From positions 310,001 to 374,000 of the forward strand of contig NZ_JAAGUY010000001.1 of assembly GCF_010868145.1 (NCBI RefSeq): 64,000 nt of DNA, given 5' to 3'. Positions within the stretch are counted from its first letter, which is position 1; each line of letters begins with the position of its first letter. Below, one piece after another: positions 56,119 to 64,000 of this stretch. Made by a program: the position numbers and the translations under genes. The notes below the pieces were generated by a model, which worked only from the letters and a program-made list of their open reading frames with translations, ran no database searches and was not told the origin of the DNA. This DNA comes from Nocardia cyriacigeorgica (GTDB lineage Bacteria; Actinomycetota; Actinomycetes; Mycobacteriales; Mycobacteriaceae).

Positions 56119-57323
56119 GGGGACGCATCGTCATCGTCGGCGCCGGGGTCGCCGGGGCAAGCGCGGCGCGCACGTTGCGCAAAGAAGGCTATTCCGGGCA
56201 GATCGTCGTGCTCGGTGGGGAAACGATGCTGCCGTATCGGCGGCCCGCGGTGTCGAAGGAGGTGCTCGCGGGGACAGCGGTCGAAGCGCGGTTGCTGATC
56301 GATTCCGCCGAGACGTGGCGTGCGGCCGAGGTCGAGGTGCGGACGGGTACGTGGGTGGAGGCGATCGAGCCCGAGCATATGCGGGTGCGGTTGGGCGATG
56401 GCGGTGTCGTCAGCTACGACAGCTTGTTGTTGGCGACGGGGGCGCGGGCACGCACACTGCCCGGTCAGCATCCGTCGGCGCGGACGGTGCGGTCGATCGC
56501 TGATGCGCAGATGCTGCGGGCGTTGGTGTTCGATGGCGGTTCGTTGCTGGTGGTCGGCGCCGGGCTGATCGGCTGTGAGGTCGCGGCGACTGCGCGCGGT
56601 CTCGGTGCGGCGGTGACCGTTGTGCATGCGGCGTCGGCGCCGTTGGAGCGTGTCGTTCCCTCGGTTCTCGGTGCGCACATGGAGCAGATTCATGCCGGCC
56701 ATGGCGTCGCGATCCACAACGATGTCACCCTTGACAATCTCGAGCACCATGACGGCGGTGTGACGGCCACCGCGAGCGACGGCCGCAGCTGGGGCGCGTC
56801 GTCGGTGCTGGTGGCGATCGGTTCGGTGCCGGAGACCGCGCTGGCCGAGACCGCAGAAGTGGAGGTCGACAACGGGATTCGCGTCGACGAGCACTACCGG
56901 ACGTCGGTGTCGGGGATCTATGCCGCAGGCGATGTCGCCAACCGCTACACCCCCGAAGTGGGTGCGTTCGAGCGCAGCGAGCACTGGAACAGTGCGCAGG
57001 CCCAGGGTGCTGCGGCGGCGCGGTCGATGCTCGGCGCCGCGCCCGTGGAGGCCGAGGTGCCGTGGGGTTGGTCCACCCAGTACGGGGTGAATCTGCAATT
57101 CGCCGGTCGTATCGCGTCCGCGGATGAGCTCGTTGTTCGTAATGGGGGCAGTGAGGCGCCCGCGGTGCTGGCGTTGCGTGCGGGCAGGCTGGTCGGTGCG
57201 GCGGGGGTGGGGTGCCCGGCCGACATCCGGGCCGCCCGCGGCCTGATCGCGCGCCTGGCGTACCTCGACGCCAAGGCGTGCGCACAGGGGCGGCTCGAAT
57301 CCGCGGTCTGCGCTGTCGAATAG
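56115..57323 (+). CDS. rubB: Rubredoxin reductase
   Basis: A 402-residue FAD/NADH-dependent reductase (AlkT/RubB): FAD motif [18 protein letters not shown], the [11 protein letters not shown] segment, NAD motif [18 protein letters not shown] and [12 protein letters not shown] for the FAD ribityl. It reduces the two rubredoxins feeding AlkB. ATG overlaps the stop of the preceding gene (ATGA). Last gene of the operon; 60 bases on lies the second MpaB cassette with its own promoter. Confidence 0.93.
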   Translation: MRGRIVIVGAGVAGASAARTLRKEGYSGQIVVLGGETMLPYRRPAVSKEVLAGTAVEARLLIDSAETWRAAEVEVRTGTWVEAIEPEHMRVRLGDGGVVSYDSLLLATGARARTLPGQHPSARTVRSIADAQMLRALVFDGGSLLVVGAGLIGCEVAATARGLGAAVTVVHAASAPLERVVPSVLGAHMEQIHAGHGVAIHNDVTLDNLEHHDGGVTATASDGRSWGASSVLVAIGSVPETALAETAEVEVDNGIRVDEHYRTSVSGIYAAGDVANRYTPEVGAFERSEHWNSAQAQGAAAARSMLGAAPVEAEVPWGWSTQYGVNLQFAGRIASADELVVRNGGSEAPAVLALRAGRLVGAAGVGCPADIRAARGLIARLAYLDAKACAQGRLESAVCAVE

Positions 57324-57383
57324 GCCTATCGGGTCCAGCGACGATGAGGGTCGCGATGGGTTGTGCCGCCCCGCGACTACTTG

Positions 57384-57402
57384 ACTAGAGCGCAACTCTA
57401 GT
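57384..57402. promoter_or_regulatory. Operator ACTAGAG-N5-CTCTAGT, copy 2
   Basis: Same 7-bp perfect inverted repeat as at 12347, spacer CGCAA. It again lies between TTGACT and AATTCT spaced by 17. A second dyad TGTAGT-AGC-ACTACA follows at 57413-57427; in copy 1 the corresponding place has only the left half (TGTAGT). Confidence 0.7.
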
Positions 57403-57427
57403 TAATTCTCGTTGTAGTAGCACTACA

Positions 57428-57790
57428 GTGAGAGGCGTCGCTCATGGCGGGTATAGGCGTACGAGAAGCGAGAGGCCGGTTGATCGCGGTTGGCGAGCCG
57501 GATGTCTTCCTGGGCTCGACCGTGCCCAATGTGGCGTTGACCTGCATCGGCGCGGCCGTGGTTCGCCCTCCTCGGCCGACCTCGCTCGCCACAATCTTCC
57601 CTGCCTTCGACGTGCGGAATCGCACCTTCGAGGTCGAGCGCCATGGGCCTGCGGGTGCAGCCGTCGGCACCGGGGACCACTCACCAACCCGTTCGGCCGG
57701 CCGGCGATCGCGCCCGTACCCCAGAACTCCACGGCAGCCGACACCGGTATTCGATACCCCAACCGCAGCATATGAGCGACGGAGGCTCTG
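57428..57790. other. Divergent leader of cassette copy 2
   Basis: About 360 bases in the position of the small membrane protein of copy 1. A plus frame from 57444 to 57791 is open and ends FDTPTAAYE, homologous to the YETPAAVH end of the small protein, but the rest is unrelated and has no membrane helix. The last 40 bases before the oxygenase are clearly related to copy 1. It looks like a replaced or decayed gene. Confidence 0.45.
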
Positions 57791-58702
57791 ATGGCAACCA
57801 GCAAACGACACTTCAAATGGATTCGCGCCGAGATCGAACGACTCGATGCCGAGACCGACAGCGAACAGATCGTCCGACTGACCAGCTGCCAGCTCCTACC
57901 GAAGAGCCTGCTCGTCGTACACCTCTTCTACACGGTGGGATTCATCCGCTTTGCGGGCCCACCAGTCTCGGCCGAGTCGGTGGACCGAAACGGCACCGGG
58001 ATGCTCTACGACCACGGCATCCGCCGCGCGGATGAGACCATGTTCTACCTCTTCTCGTGGGTCGACGACGGCGTGTCCAGCCCCGCCAGCATGAAAAGCC
58101 TTGATTACGTGAGGAACTGGCACTCGGGTGTCGCCCGGGGCTGGCCCATGCCAATGCACACCTTCCAGCACAGCGCCGCAGTCTTCACTCTCATCTATGA
58201 CCGACTTCTGCGAGGCATCGCCGGGGCTCCCGGACTGAGCGAGAACGAGCGCCGGGCCCAACTCATCCACTGGCGCAGCGTATCCGAACGCCTCGGTGTC
58301 GCCGATATCCCTGACACTTGGCAGGAGATGGAGAACCTTCTGGAATCCTACTAACACGGGAGGGAATTCGCCTATTCGGTGCCAGGGCAGCGCCTGGCAA
58401 ACGCGCTCCTCGACCAATTCGCGGCCCGGTGGTTCCCGAAGCCACTGCACTGGTTCGGTCGCTGGCTGGCGCTGGCGTTCTCCGAAGAACACGTTGTCGA
58501 CACCCTCGGCATCACGCGGCCGCCGACCGCATTCAGTTACGCGGTACGCCGCCTGGCCCGAGTCGCGGTGTTCGCCAAACGACACATACTGCCGGATCCG
58601 CGTGAGGTGTTCCGGCTCAGCGATATCATCGCCGCGCACAAGGATTCAGCGCTGGTCACATCATCGACTTCGGCGTCTGCGACATCGCGGAGCCGGAGAT
58701 GA
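57791..58702 (+). pseudogene. MpaB-family oxygenase gene with in-frame TAA
   Basis: A close copy of the gene at 12642-13553. It reads cleanly for 187 codons (IHWRSVSERLGVADIPDTW) to LLESY, then TAA (58352-58354) where copy 1 has GAA, then continues in the same frame to 58702 with the full C-terminal part (QRLANALLDQFAARWFP to PDPREVFRLSDI). A single G-to-T change explains the stop; no other lesion is seen. The product would lack about the last third. Confidence 0.85.
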
Positions 58703-59469
58703 ACCAGCGCTGGAACCCGACGCGGTACGCACGGACCGCCGAGTACCTGTTCCCAGCATCGCAAGTAGCGGTCGCAGCGTTGGAGTTGTGTGAAGGTGCG
58801 GTGCTGCTGGACAGCGCCACAGGTACCGGAAACGCCGCCGCGGTGGCCCTTGCTCATCGAGCACGAGTCGTCGGGGTGGATTCATCGCCCGAGCAGATCG
58901 GTGAGGCCCGTGACCGACTCCCGACTGCCAATTTCGTCGTGGCCGACGCGGAAGATCTTCCCTTCCCGACAGCGTCTTTCGACGCTGGCGTGTCGGTATT
59001 CGGGGTGATCTTCGCCAATGATTCGATACGTGCTCTCTCGGAGCTGGTGCGATGCGTGCGTCATGGTGGACAAGTCGCGTTCACCACACTCAGCGAAAAC
59101 GGCTGGCCGAGCAAGGCTCGGGTGATACTGGCCGACGAACTGGATGCACCGCCGCCGTTCTTCCCGAGTCGGTGGAGCAGTGCCGAAGCGGCCGGGCAAG
59201 CAGCGGCGCACTCCGGGCTGGAAACGATCGTGGTTCGAACCCACACATTGCGATTGCTACTGGATTCCCAACGAAGTCTCGCCGACCAGGTCACCGAGCG
59301 GATGGGTGCACTCGCTGCCATGAGAACACAACTCGAGGCGCAGGACCGGTGGCACCGGGCGCGCGCCCGACTGGACGAATACCTCAATGTGTGTGCACAT
59401 TTCGATACCAACGGTCCCACGCTTTCTGATCCCTATATCGTGGCGACCGGGCACAAAGCCCGGACCTGA
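58699..59469 (+). CDS. Class I SAM-dependent methyltransferase (copy 2)
   Basis: A 256-residue paralogue of 13550-14329. Motif I VLLDSATGTGNAAAVALAHR, strand 2 end VVGVDSSPEQ, VVADAEDLPFPTASFDAGVS and LVRCVRHGGQVAFTTL are all kept, so it should be active. It still overlaps the end of the broken oxygenase frame (ATGA), so loss of translation upstream may lower its expression. Confidence 0.9.
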   Translation: MNQRWNPTRYARTAEYLFPASQVAVAALELCEGAVLLDSATGTGNAAAVALAHRARVVGVDSSPEQIGEARDRLPTANFVVADAEDLPFPTASFDAGVSVFGVIFANDSIRALSELVRCVRHGGQVAFTTLSENGWPSKARVILADELDAPPPFFPSRWSSAEAAGQAAAHSGLETIVVRTHTLRLLLDSQRSLADQVTERMGALAAMRTQLEAQDRWHRARARLDEYLNVCAHFDTNGPTLSDPYIVATGHKART

Positions 59470-59822
59470 GCAGAGAAAACGCTCATTCGTAGGTGATTCT
59501 GCCCGGGCAGAAGGTAGCGGAACCAGACTCGACACCACAGGACATGGCGAAATGCGCGGCTGGGCACTATCAACCGCGTATTTCGTCGGTTACTTCAGGC
59601 GATGTCCGGCCTAGGTCTACCAGTAGCCGGCGACCAGGACCAGCTCACCGGTGACCGGCGTCGGCGCGCGCCGAGCGGACGAGATTGTCGAAGGTCTGGG
59701 TCGGCGGACCGAGCATCTCACTGATCCTCGTCCTTCACGGAAGCTGTGGCTAGCATCTGACGGCGTAAGCCACGTTGTTCGATCGGATAAGCCGGGGTGA
59801 GACTCGGCGCGGGAGGGGTGGG
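59470..59822. other. Intergenic region without supported gene
   Basis: About 350 bases before mraY. A minus frame reads a possible protein end (LGPPTQTFDNLVRSARADAG) on the segment 59640-59720, which I cannot assign. The mraY ribosome-binding site (GGAGGGG) is at its right end. Confidence 0.4.
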
Positions 59823-60899
59823 ATGCGCCAGATCCTGTTCGCGGCGATGATCGCACTGGCGGTGTCGATCATCTTGACGCCGATGCTGATCAAGGTGTTC
59901 GCGCGCCGCAGGCTCGGCCAGGAGATCCGGGTCGAGGGCCCCCAGAGTCATCAGTCCAAGCGCGGTACGCCGACCATGGGGGGGATCGCGATCTTGGTGG
60001 GACTGTGGGCCGGCTATGTGGGTTCGCATCTTGTCGCGATGGGGGAGGACGGACAGGGGATCACGGCGTCGGGGCTGTTGGTGCTCGGGTTGGCCACGGC
60101 GCTGGGTGTGGTCGGTTTTCTCGACGATTTCATCAAACTGAGCAGGCGACGCAATCTCGGGTTGACCGCGACCGGGAAATACGTCGGCCAACTCGGAGCT
60201 GCGGTGATCTTCGGTGTGCTGGCGTTGCGGTTTCCCGACAGCGCGGGGTTGACCCCGGCGAGTAAGCAGCTGTCCTATGTCCGGGATGTCGCGTCGGTGA
60301 CGTTGCCGTTGATCGTGTTCCTGCTCGTGGCGTGTTTCCTGGTGGTGGCCTGGTCGAATGCGGTGAACCTCACGGACGGTCTCGACGGGTTGGCGGCCGG
60401 GACCATGAGTTTGGCGTTGGGTGCGTATGTGATTATCACGTTCTGGCAGTACAGCAATGCCTGTTCGACGGAACCGGACGTCGGCTGCTACCAGGTGCGT
60501 GATCCGCTGGATCTGGCGATCGTGTGCGCGGCGGGTGCGGGAGCATGTGTCGGGTTCCTGTGGTGGAATGCCGCGCCTGCGAAGATCTTCATGGGTGACA
60601 CCGGTTCGCTGGCGTTGGGTGGGTTGCTGGCAGGGTTGTCGATGACCAGCCGCACCGAGTTCTTGATGGCGGCCGTCGGTGCGGTGTTCTTCGCCGAGAT
60701 CCTGTCGGTGTTGTTGCAGATCGCGGTGTTTCGCACCACCCGTCAGCGGTTGTTCAAGATGGCGCCTTTCCATCACCATTTCGAGCTCAGTGGCTGGGCT
60801 GAAACGACGGTCATCATCCGTTTCTGGTTGCTCGGTACTATCGCCGCAGCGGTGGGGCTGATGCTGTTCTACGGCGAGTATCTGTCCGCTGTCGGATAG
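59823..60899 (+). CDS. mraY: Phospho-N-acetylmuramoyl-pentapeptide transferase (MraY)
   Basis: A 358-residue, ten-helix membrane enzyme making lipid I from UDP-MurNAc-pentapeptide and undecaprenyl phosphate. Catalytic residues are kept: the DD pair at 101-102 ([16 protein letters not shown]), the Mg-binding [23 protein letters not shown] and the C-terminal HHHFELSGW (HHH at about 317-319). Strong ribosome-binding site. It stands alone, not in a division/cell-wall (dcw) cluster, so it is probably a second copy. Confidence 0.95.
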   Translation: MRQILFAAMIALAVSIILTPMLIKVFARRRLGQEIRVEGPQSHQSKRGTPTMGGIAILVGLWAGYVGSHLVAMGEDGQGITASGLLVLGLATALGVVGFLDDFIKLSRRRNLGLTATGKYVGQLGAAVIFGVLALRFPDSAGLTPASKQLSYVRDVASVTLPLIVFLLVACFLVVAWSNAVNLTDGLDGLAAGTMSLALGAYVIITFWQYSNACSTEPDVGCYQVRDPLDLAIVCAAGAGACVGFLWWNAAPAKIFMGDTGSLALGGLLAGLSMTSRTEFLMAAVGAVFFAEILSVLLQIAVFRTTRQRLFKMAPFHHHFELSGWAETTVIIRFWLLGTIAAAVGLMLFYGEYLSAVG

Positions 60900-60914
60900 C
60901 GCCCATACTGGTGA

Positions 60915-61811
60915 TCACCGCAGGGTGAGCGCGGTTTCGGCGTCGAGGTGGGTCAGTTTCTGCGGGTTGAGGACGAAGTAGATGCCGGTGATGCGGCCTG
61001 CGGTGACAGCGAAAGCCATCACGCCTTCGACTGCGCCGTCCACGCACATCAACAATGCCGGGTGGCCGTTGACGGTCGTGGGTTCGCAGGTGAGTGCGGC
61101 GCCGAGTTTGTCGATGCCGCTGAGGATGTAGCGCACGACCTTGTCGACGCCGATGACGGGGCGTTGCGCGGCGCGTTTGATGCCGCCGCCGTCGCTCATG
61201 AGCACGACCTCGGGGGCGAGGACGTCGAGCAGGTGTTGCGGGTCGCCGGTGTCCATCGCCTGCCTGAATGACTCGACCGCCGCGCGGGTCTGGTTCGCCG
61301 ACACCGCTGAACGTGGGCGGCGTGCGGCGACATGCGCGCGGGCGCGGTGCGCGATCTGGCGCACCGCGGCCTGGCTTTTGCCGACTGCGTCGGCGATGTC
61401 GTCGTAGCCGACGTCGAATACCTCACGCAGCACGAACACCGCGCGCTCGGTCGGTGCGAGGGTTTCGAGGACCAGCATCAGTGCGATCGACATGCTCTCG
61501 GCCAGCTCGACGTCCTCGGCGACGTCCGGTGCGGTGAGCAGCGGCTCGGGCAACCAGGGACCGACGTAGGCCTCTTTGCGGCGTTTCATGGTGCGCAGCC
61601 GGTTGAGCGCCTGCCGGGTGGTGATCCGCACCAGATAGGCGCGGTGATCACTGACTTGGCCGGTGTCGACCTGGACCTACCGCAGCCACGTCTCCTGCAG
61701 CACGTCCTCGGCGTCGGCGGCCGAACCGAGCATCTCGTAGGCGACGGTGAACAGCAGGTTGCGGTGGGCGAGGAACATGTCGGTTGCCGGGGCGGTGGTG
61801 TGGTCGCTCAT
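60915..61811 (-). pseudogene. ECF41 (SigJ-type) sigma factor gene with in-frame TAG
   Basis: Starts at ATG 61811 with a regular region 2 (FLAHRNLLFTVAYEMLGSAA, then EDVLQETWLR), meets TAG at 61679-61677 as codon 45 where relatives have Trp (LRWxxVD), and continues in frame with ITTRQALNRLRTMKRRKEAY, region 4 (LAPTERAVFVLREVFDVGYD) and the SnoaL-like C-terminus to 60915. One G-to-A change explains the stop. Re-initiation inside region 2 (ATG 61631) would give a sigma factor without the -10-binding part. Follows the FAD oxidoreductase gene, like copy 1 at 46507. Confidence 0.85.
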
Positions 61812-61853
61812 CTGTGGCTTCTGTCTGTGGTCCCTGGTTGTCGAGGCTGCCGC

Positions 61854-63059
61854 TCATGCTGCCGGTTGCGCCTCGGTGGGGGTCCGGCGGCGCTTCGCTT
61901 CGAGCAGCTGCCTGCGCTTGCCGCCTCCGGAGACGCGGTGCAGGCGATACGAGCCGGGCTTGTGCGCTTCCTCGGCCAGTTGTCCGACGATGCCTCGGCA
62001 GATGTATTCCTTTATTGTCGCGCCGGGCCGTCCGCCGATATGCAGCCACACGGCGACGTCGTAGCGGTGCGCGAACTGGAAGATGCCTGCCTTCCGGCCC
62101 AAGCTGATGCATTGGCCGGCGAATGCCTGGTTGAGGGTGGCGGGTTGTTCACCGTCGATGTGGCTCAGGACTGTGTCGGCGGCCCGCGCGCCCAGTGGGA
62201 TCGCGGCCTGGCAGCTCATCCGCAACGGCATATCCGAGGGTGCCGCCGAATCGCCGGCGGCGACGATGTGCGGATCGTCGATGCTGGTCAGGGTTTCGTC
62301 GGTGAGGAGGCGGCCCGCGGCGTTGGTGCTCAGTCCGCTGCGTGCGGCCAGATCGGGTACGCCGAAGCCTGCGGTCCAGATGGTGAGGTCGCTGCGCAGG
62401 GTGTGCCCGCCGCTGAGCCGGACGGTGTCGGCGGTCACGCCGGTCACCTCCGCGTTCGGGCCGTCGAGGACGGTGACCCCCAGCGCGGTCAGCCGCTTGG
62501 CAACTGAACGCCGCCCCCGGGTGTGCAGGTACGGTCCGAGCATCGCACCGCACACCAGGGTGACGGTGCGGCCCAGTTCGGCCAGTTCGGCGGCGGTTTC
62601 GATGCCGGTCGGGCCGGCGCCGACTACCGTGATCGAGTCGGTCGCGGGTGTGGTGTCGAGGATCGTCCGCAGCTGTTGCGCGGCTTCCAGAGTGGCAAGG
62701 GGATAGGCGAATTCGGCGGCACCCGGCACCTGCGGGTCGGCGCTGCCACTGCCCACCGCATAGATCAGGTAGTCGTAGCCGACGACGCCGCCCGAGGCCA
62801 ATGCCACGCTGCGCTCGGCGGCGTCGATCCGGGTCACGGAGTCGACCACCAACTCGATGTCCTCGGCGAGTACGTCGCGGTAGTCGACGACCGCGTCGCC
62901 GGTTCGGCCCACCAGTTGATGCAGGCGGATCCGCTCGACGAAACTCGGCCGCGGATTGATCAGGGTGACGGTGAGGTCGTCGCGCTGAGTGAGGCGGTTG
63001 GCCGCCATGACGCCGGCGTATCCGCCGCCGATCACCAGCACATCGGTGTGCGCGGTCAT
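61854..63059 (-). CDS. NDH-2-like FAD-dependent oxidoreductase, copy 2
   Basis: A 401-residue flavoprotein: FAD motif VLVIGGGYAGVMAANRLT, substrate/quinone segment FVERIRLHQLVGR, NAD motif SITVVGAGPTGIETAAELAE, and HIVAAGDSAAPSDMPLRMSC. Similar to 45306-46496 with a canonical NAD motif. AAGGAG precedes the ATG. The next gene downstream is the broken ECF41 sigma gene. Role as NAD(P)H-quinone or dye reductase is inferred. Confidence 0.92.
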   Translation of the reverse strand: MTAHTDVLVIGGGYAGVMAANRLTQRDDLTVTLINPRPSFVERIRLHQLVGRTGDAVVDYRDVLAEDIELVVDSVTRIDAAERSVALASGGVVGYDYLIYAVGSGSADPQVPGAAEFAYPLATLEAAQQLRTILDTTPATDSITVVGAGPTGIETAAELAELGRTVTLVCGAMLGPYLHTRGRRSVAKRLTALGVTVLDGPNAEVTGVTADTVRLSGGHTLRSDLTIWTAGFGVPDLAARSGLSTNAAGRLLTDETLTSIDDPHIVAAGDSAAPSDMPLRMSCQAAIPLGARAADTVLSHIDGEQPATLNQAFAGQCISLGRKAGIFQFAHRYDVAVWLHIGGRPGATIKEYICRGIVGQLAEEAHKPGSYRLHRVSGGGKRRQLLEAKRRRTPTEAQPAA

Positions 63060-63235
63060 GGTGTTCTCCTTCGTTCGAGGGGTTCGTGCACAAGACACCG
63101 ACCGGCCCACCACTGTGACAGTTATATGAGGTGGATCACACAACGGAGTGGTGTGGGGATGTCGAGAATCGGCGCGCGGCGCCGTCCCCTGGGTGAATGC
63201 GGCCACAATGGGCCGTACCGACCAAGGAGAACATG

Positions 63236-63643
63236 ATGGCCAAGTACCTGCTGCTCAAGCACTACCGTGGCGCACCGGCATCGGTCGAGGATGTGCCGAT
63301 GGATCGGTGGACGCCGGAGGAGATCTCGGCCCACGTGCAGTACATGCACGACTTCGCCGCACGGCTGGAGAGCACCGGCGAGTACGTCGACTCGCAGGCA
63401 CTGTCGCCGGAAGGCACGTTCGTCCGCTACGACGGCCCAGGGCGCCCACCGGTCACCGACGGCCCCTTCGCCGAAACCAAAGACCTGATCGCCGGATGGA
63501 TGATCATCGACGTCGACAGCTACGAGCGGGCGTTGGCATTGGCCGGCGAGTTGTCCGCAGCTCCCGGCGCGGGCGGTAAGCCGATCCACGAATGGCTCGA
63601 ACTGCGTCCGTTCCTGAACGAGCCCCCGACCATCACGGAATGA
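63236..63643 (+). CDS. YCII-family (DGPF) protein
   Basis: A 135-residue YCII/YciI-like protein: MAKYLLLKHYRG at the start, VRYDGPGRPPVTDGPFAETK with the DGPF motif, and ETKDLIAGWMIIDVDSYERA. In actinomycetes these proteins are nearly always next to an ECF sigma factor of the type that follows here, and function with it in an unknown way. Start 63236 taken over 63233 for ribosome-binding spacing (GGAG, 6 bases). Confidence 0.92.
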   Translation: MAKYLLLKHYRGAPASVEDVPMDRWTPEEISAHVQYMHDFAARLESTGEYVDSQALSPEGTFVRYDGPGRPPVTDGPFAETKDLIAGWMIIDVDSYERALALAGELSAAPGAGGKPIHEWLELRPFLNEPPTITE

Positions 63644-63649
63644 CCCACC

Positions 63650-64000
63650 GTGGATGAGGCGCTGCTGCGCACCCTCACCCCCGCGGTGATCGCGATCCTC
63701 GTCCGCCGCGGAGCCGATTTCGCGGCAGCCGAGGATGCCGTGCAGGAAGCCCTGATCGAGGCGGTGCGGGTGTGGCCGGACGATCCACCGCGCGACCCGA
63801 AGAGCTGGCTGGTGGCCGTGGCCTGGCGCAAATTTCTCGACACCACCCGCGCCGACACCTCCCGGCGACGCCGCGAGATCCTCGTGGATGCCGAGCCAAC
63901 GCCCGGTCCCGGTCCGGTCATCGACGACACACTCCAGCTGTACTTTCTGTGTGCGCACCCGTCGCTGACACCGGCCTCGGCGGTCGCGCTCACCCTGCGC
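63650..64000 (+). CDS. ECF sigma factor, YCII-linked type (cut by window end)
   Basis: GTG at 63650, 7 bases behind the YCII gene. The 117 codons visible cover region 2 (DFAAAEDAVQEALIEAVRVW, PKSWLVAVAWRKFLDTTR) and the linker to region 4 with DDTLQLYFLCAHPSLTPASA, which is the sigma-70 family protein type with a DUF6596 extension (SigG-like in older naming). Region 4 and the C-terminal extension lie beyond the window. The YCII-sigma pair is a conserved operon. Confidence 0.88.
   Translation, partial: MDEALLRTLTPAVIAILVRRGADFAAAEDAVQEALIEAVRVWPDDPPRDPKSWLVAVAWRKFLDTTRADTSRRRREILVDAEPTPGPGPVIDDTLQLYFLCAHPSLTPASAVALTLR

Larger units (their letters stand above)
57379..59470 (+). repeat. MpaB-methyltransferase cassette, copy 2
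   Basis: Second copy of 12340-14330, inserted between the alkane operon and mraY. Shared: TTGACT/AATTCT with the 19-bp operator, oxygenase and methyltransferase genes with ATGA overlap. Different: the segment between operator and oxygenase (57428-57790), and a stop codon in the oxygenase gene. No repeat ends or insertion-sequence borders were recognised. Confidence 0.85.

Noticed and set aside
57444..57790. 115-codon plus frame before the second oxygenase
   Set aside because: Only its last few codons match the small protein of copy 1; no helix or domain, so listed as decayed leader and not as a gene.

Overview
The window is high-GC actinobacterial DNA, most probably from Nocardia or a close mycolic-acid-containing relative. 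The evidence is two antigen-85-type mycolyltransferases, a HadA/HadB-type fused dehydratase, three LIP-type secreted lipases, PucR-like regulators, DUF397/Scr1-type regulators, a ChoD-type cholesterol oxidase and a DevR/DevS (DosR/DosS) two-component system. I see no rRNA, tRNA or CRISPR array. Genes lie on both strands in short operons, often with ATGA start/stop overlaps.

Layout. 1-5.5 kb: CBS protein, PucR-like regulator, then a regulatory island made of a Scr1/XRE-type regulator (3310-4197), a DUF397 protein and two further small orphan proteins. The promoters of these three small genes share an 18-bp dyad of the form CARATG-N6-CATYTG. 5.5-10.8 kb: lipoprotein, three secreted lipases and a small protein. 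10.8-14.3 kb: saccharopine-dehydrogenase-like protein and a frame-disrupted TetR gene, divergent from a small membrane protein, an MpaB-type (DUF2236) oxygenase and a methyltransferase. 14.7-24.4 kb: second Scr1/XRE regulator, acyl-CoA carboxylase beta subunit, a PucR relative without its HTH, an internally deleted acyl-ACP desaturase, a mycolyltransferase, a fused HadA/HadB-like dehydratase, a YdcF protein, a small secreted peptide and an intact PucR-like regulator.

24.5-31 kb looks like a dormancy (DosR-regulon-like) island: Acg-type nitroreductase, NarK-type transporter, small membrane protein, CBS protein, DevS kinase and DevR regulator. 31-44.8 kb holds a VOC protein, second mycolyltransferase, HAD-like protein, two GMC oxidoreductases (one ChoD-like), MerR and two TetR regulators, CocE-type hydrolase, AI-2E-type permease and GH1 glycosidase. 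45.3-47.4 kb: an NDH-2-like oxidoreductase with an ECF41/SigJ sigma factor. 47.5-52.5 kb is a scarred mobile region: MFS exporter, truncated hydrolase and ArsR fragments head to head, a Tn3-family transposase remnant, a DUF1963-like protein and a tyrosine recombinase. 52.7-57.3 kb: Gfo/Idh/MocA protein, then a TetR regulator divergent from a complete alkane-hydroxylase operon (alkB, two rubredoxins, rubredoxin reductase).

57.4-59.5 kb is a second copy of the 12.3-14.3 kb MpaB/methyltransferase cassette, with the same ACTAGAG-N5-CTCTAGT operator, but its oxygenase gene carries an in-frame TAA. After a lone mraY comes a second oxidoreductase/ECF41 pair (60.9-63.1 kb) whose sigma gene has an in-frame TAG, then a YCII protein and the start of another ECF sigma gene cut by the window end.

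The two most interesting systems are (i) the Scr1/DUF397 island with a shared operator at three small-gene promoters and (ii) the duplicated MpaB-methyltransferase cassette with a shared TetR-type operator, one copy decaying. Annotation is by reading motifs and frames; no database search was run.
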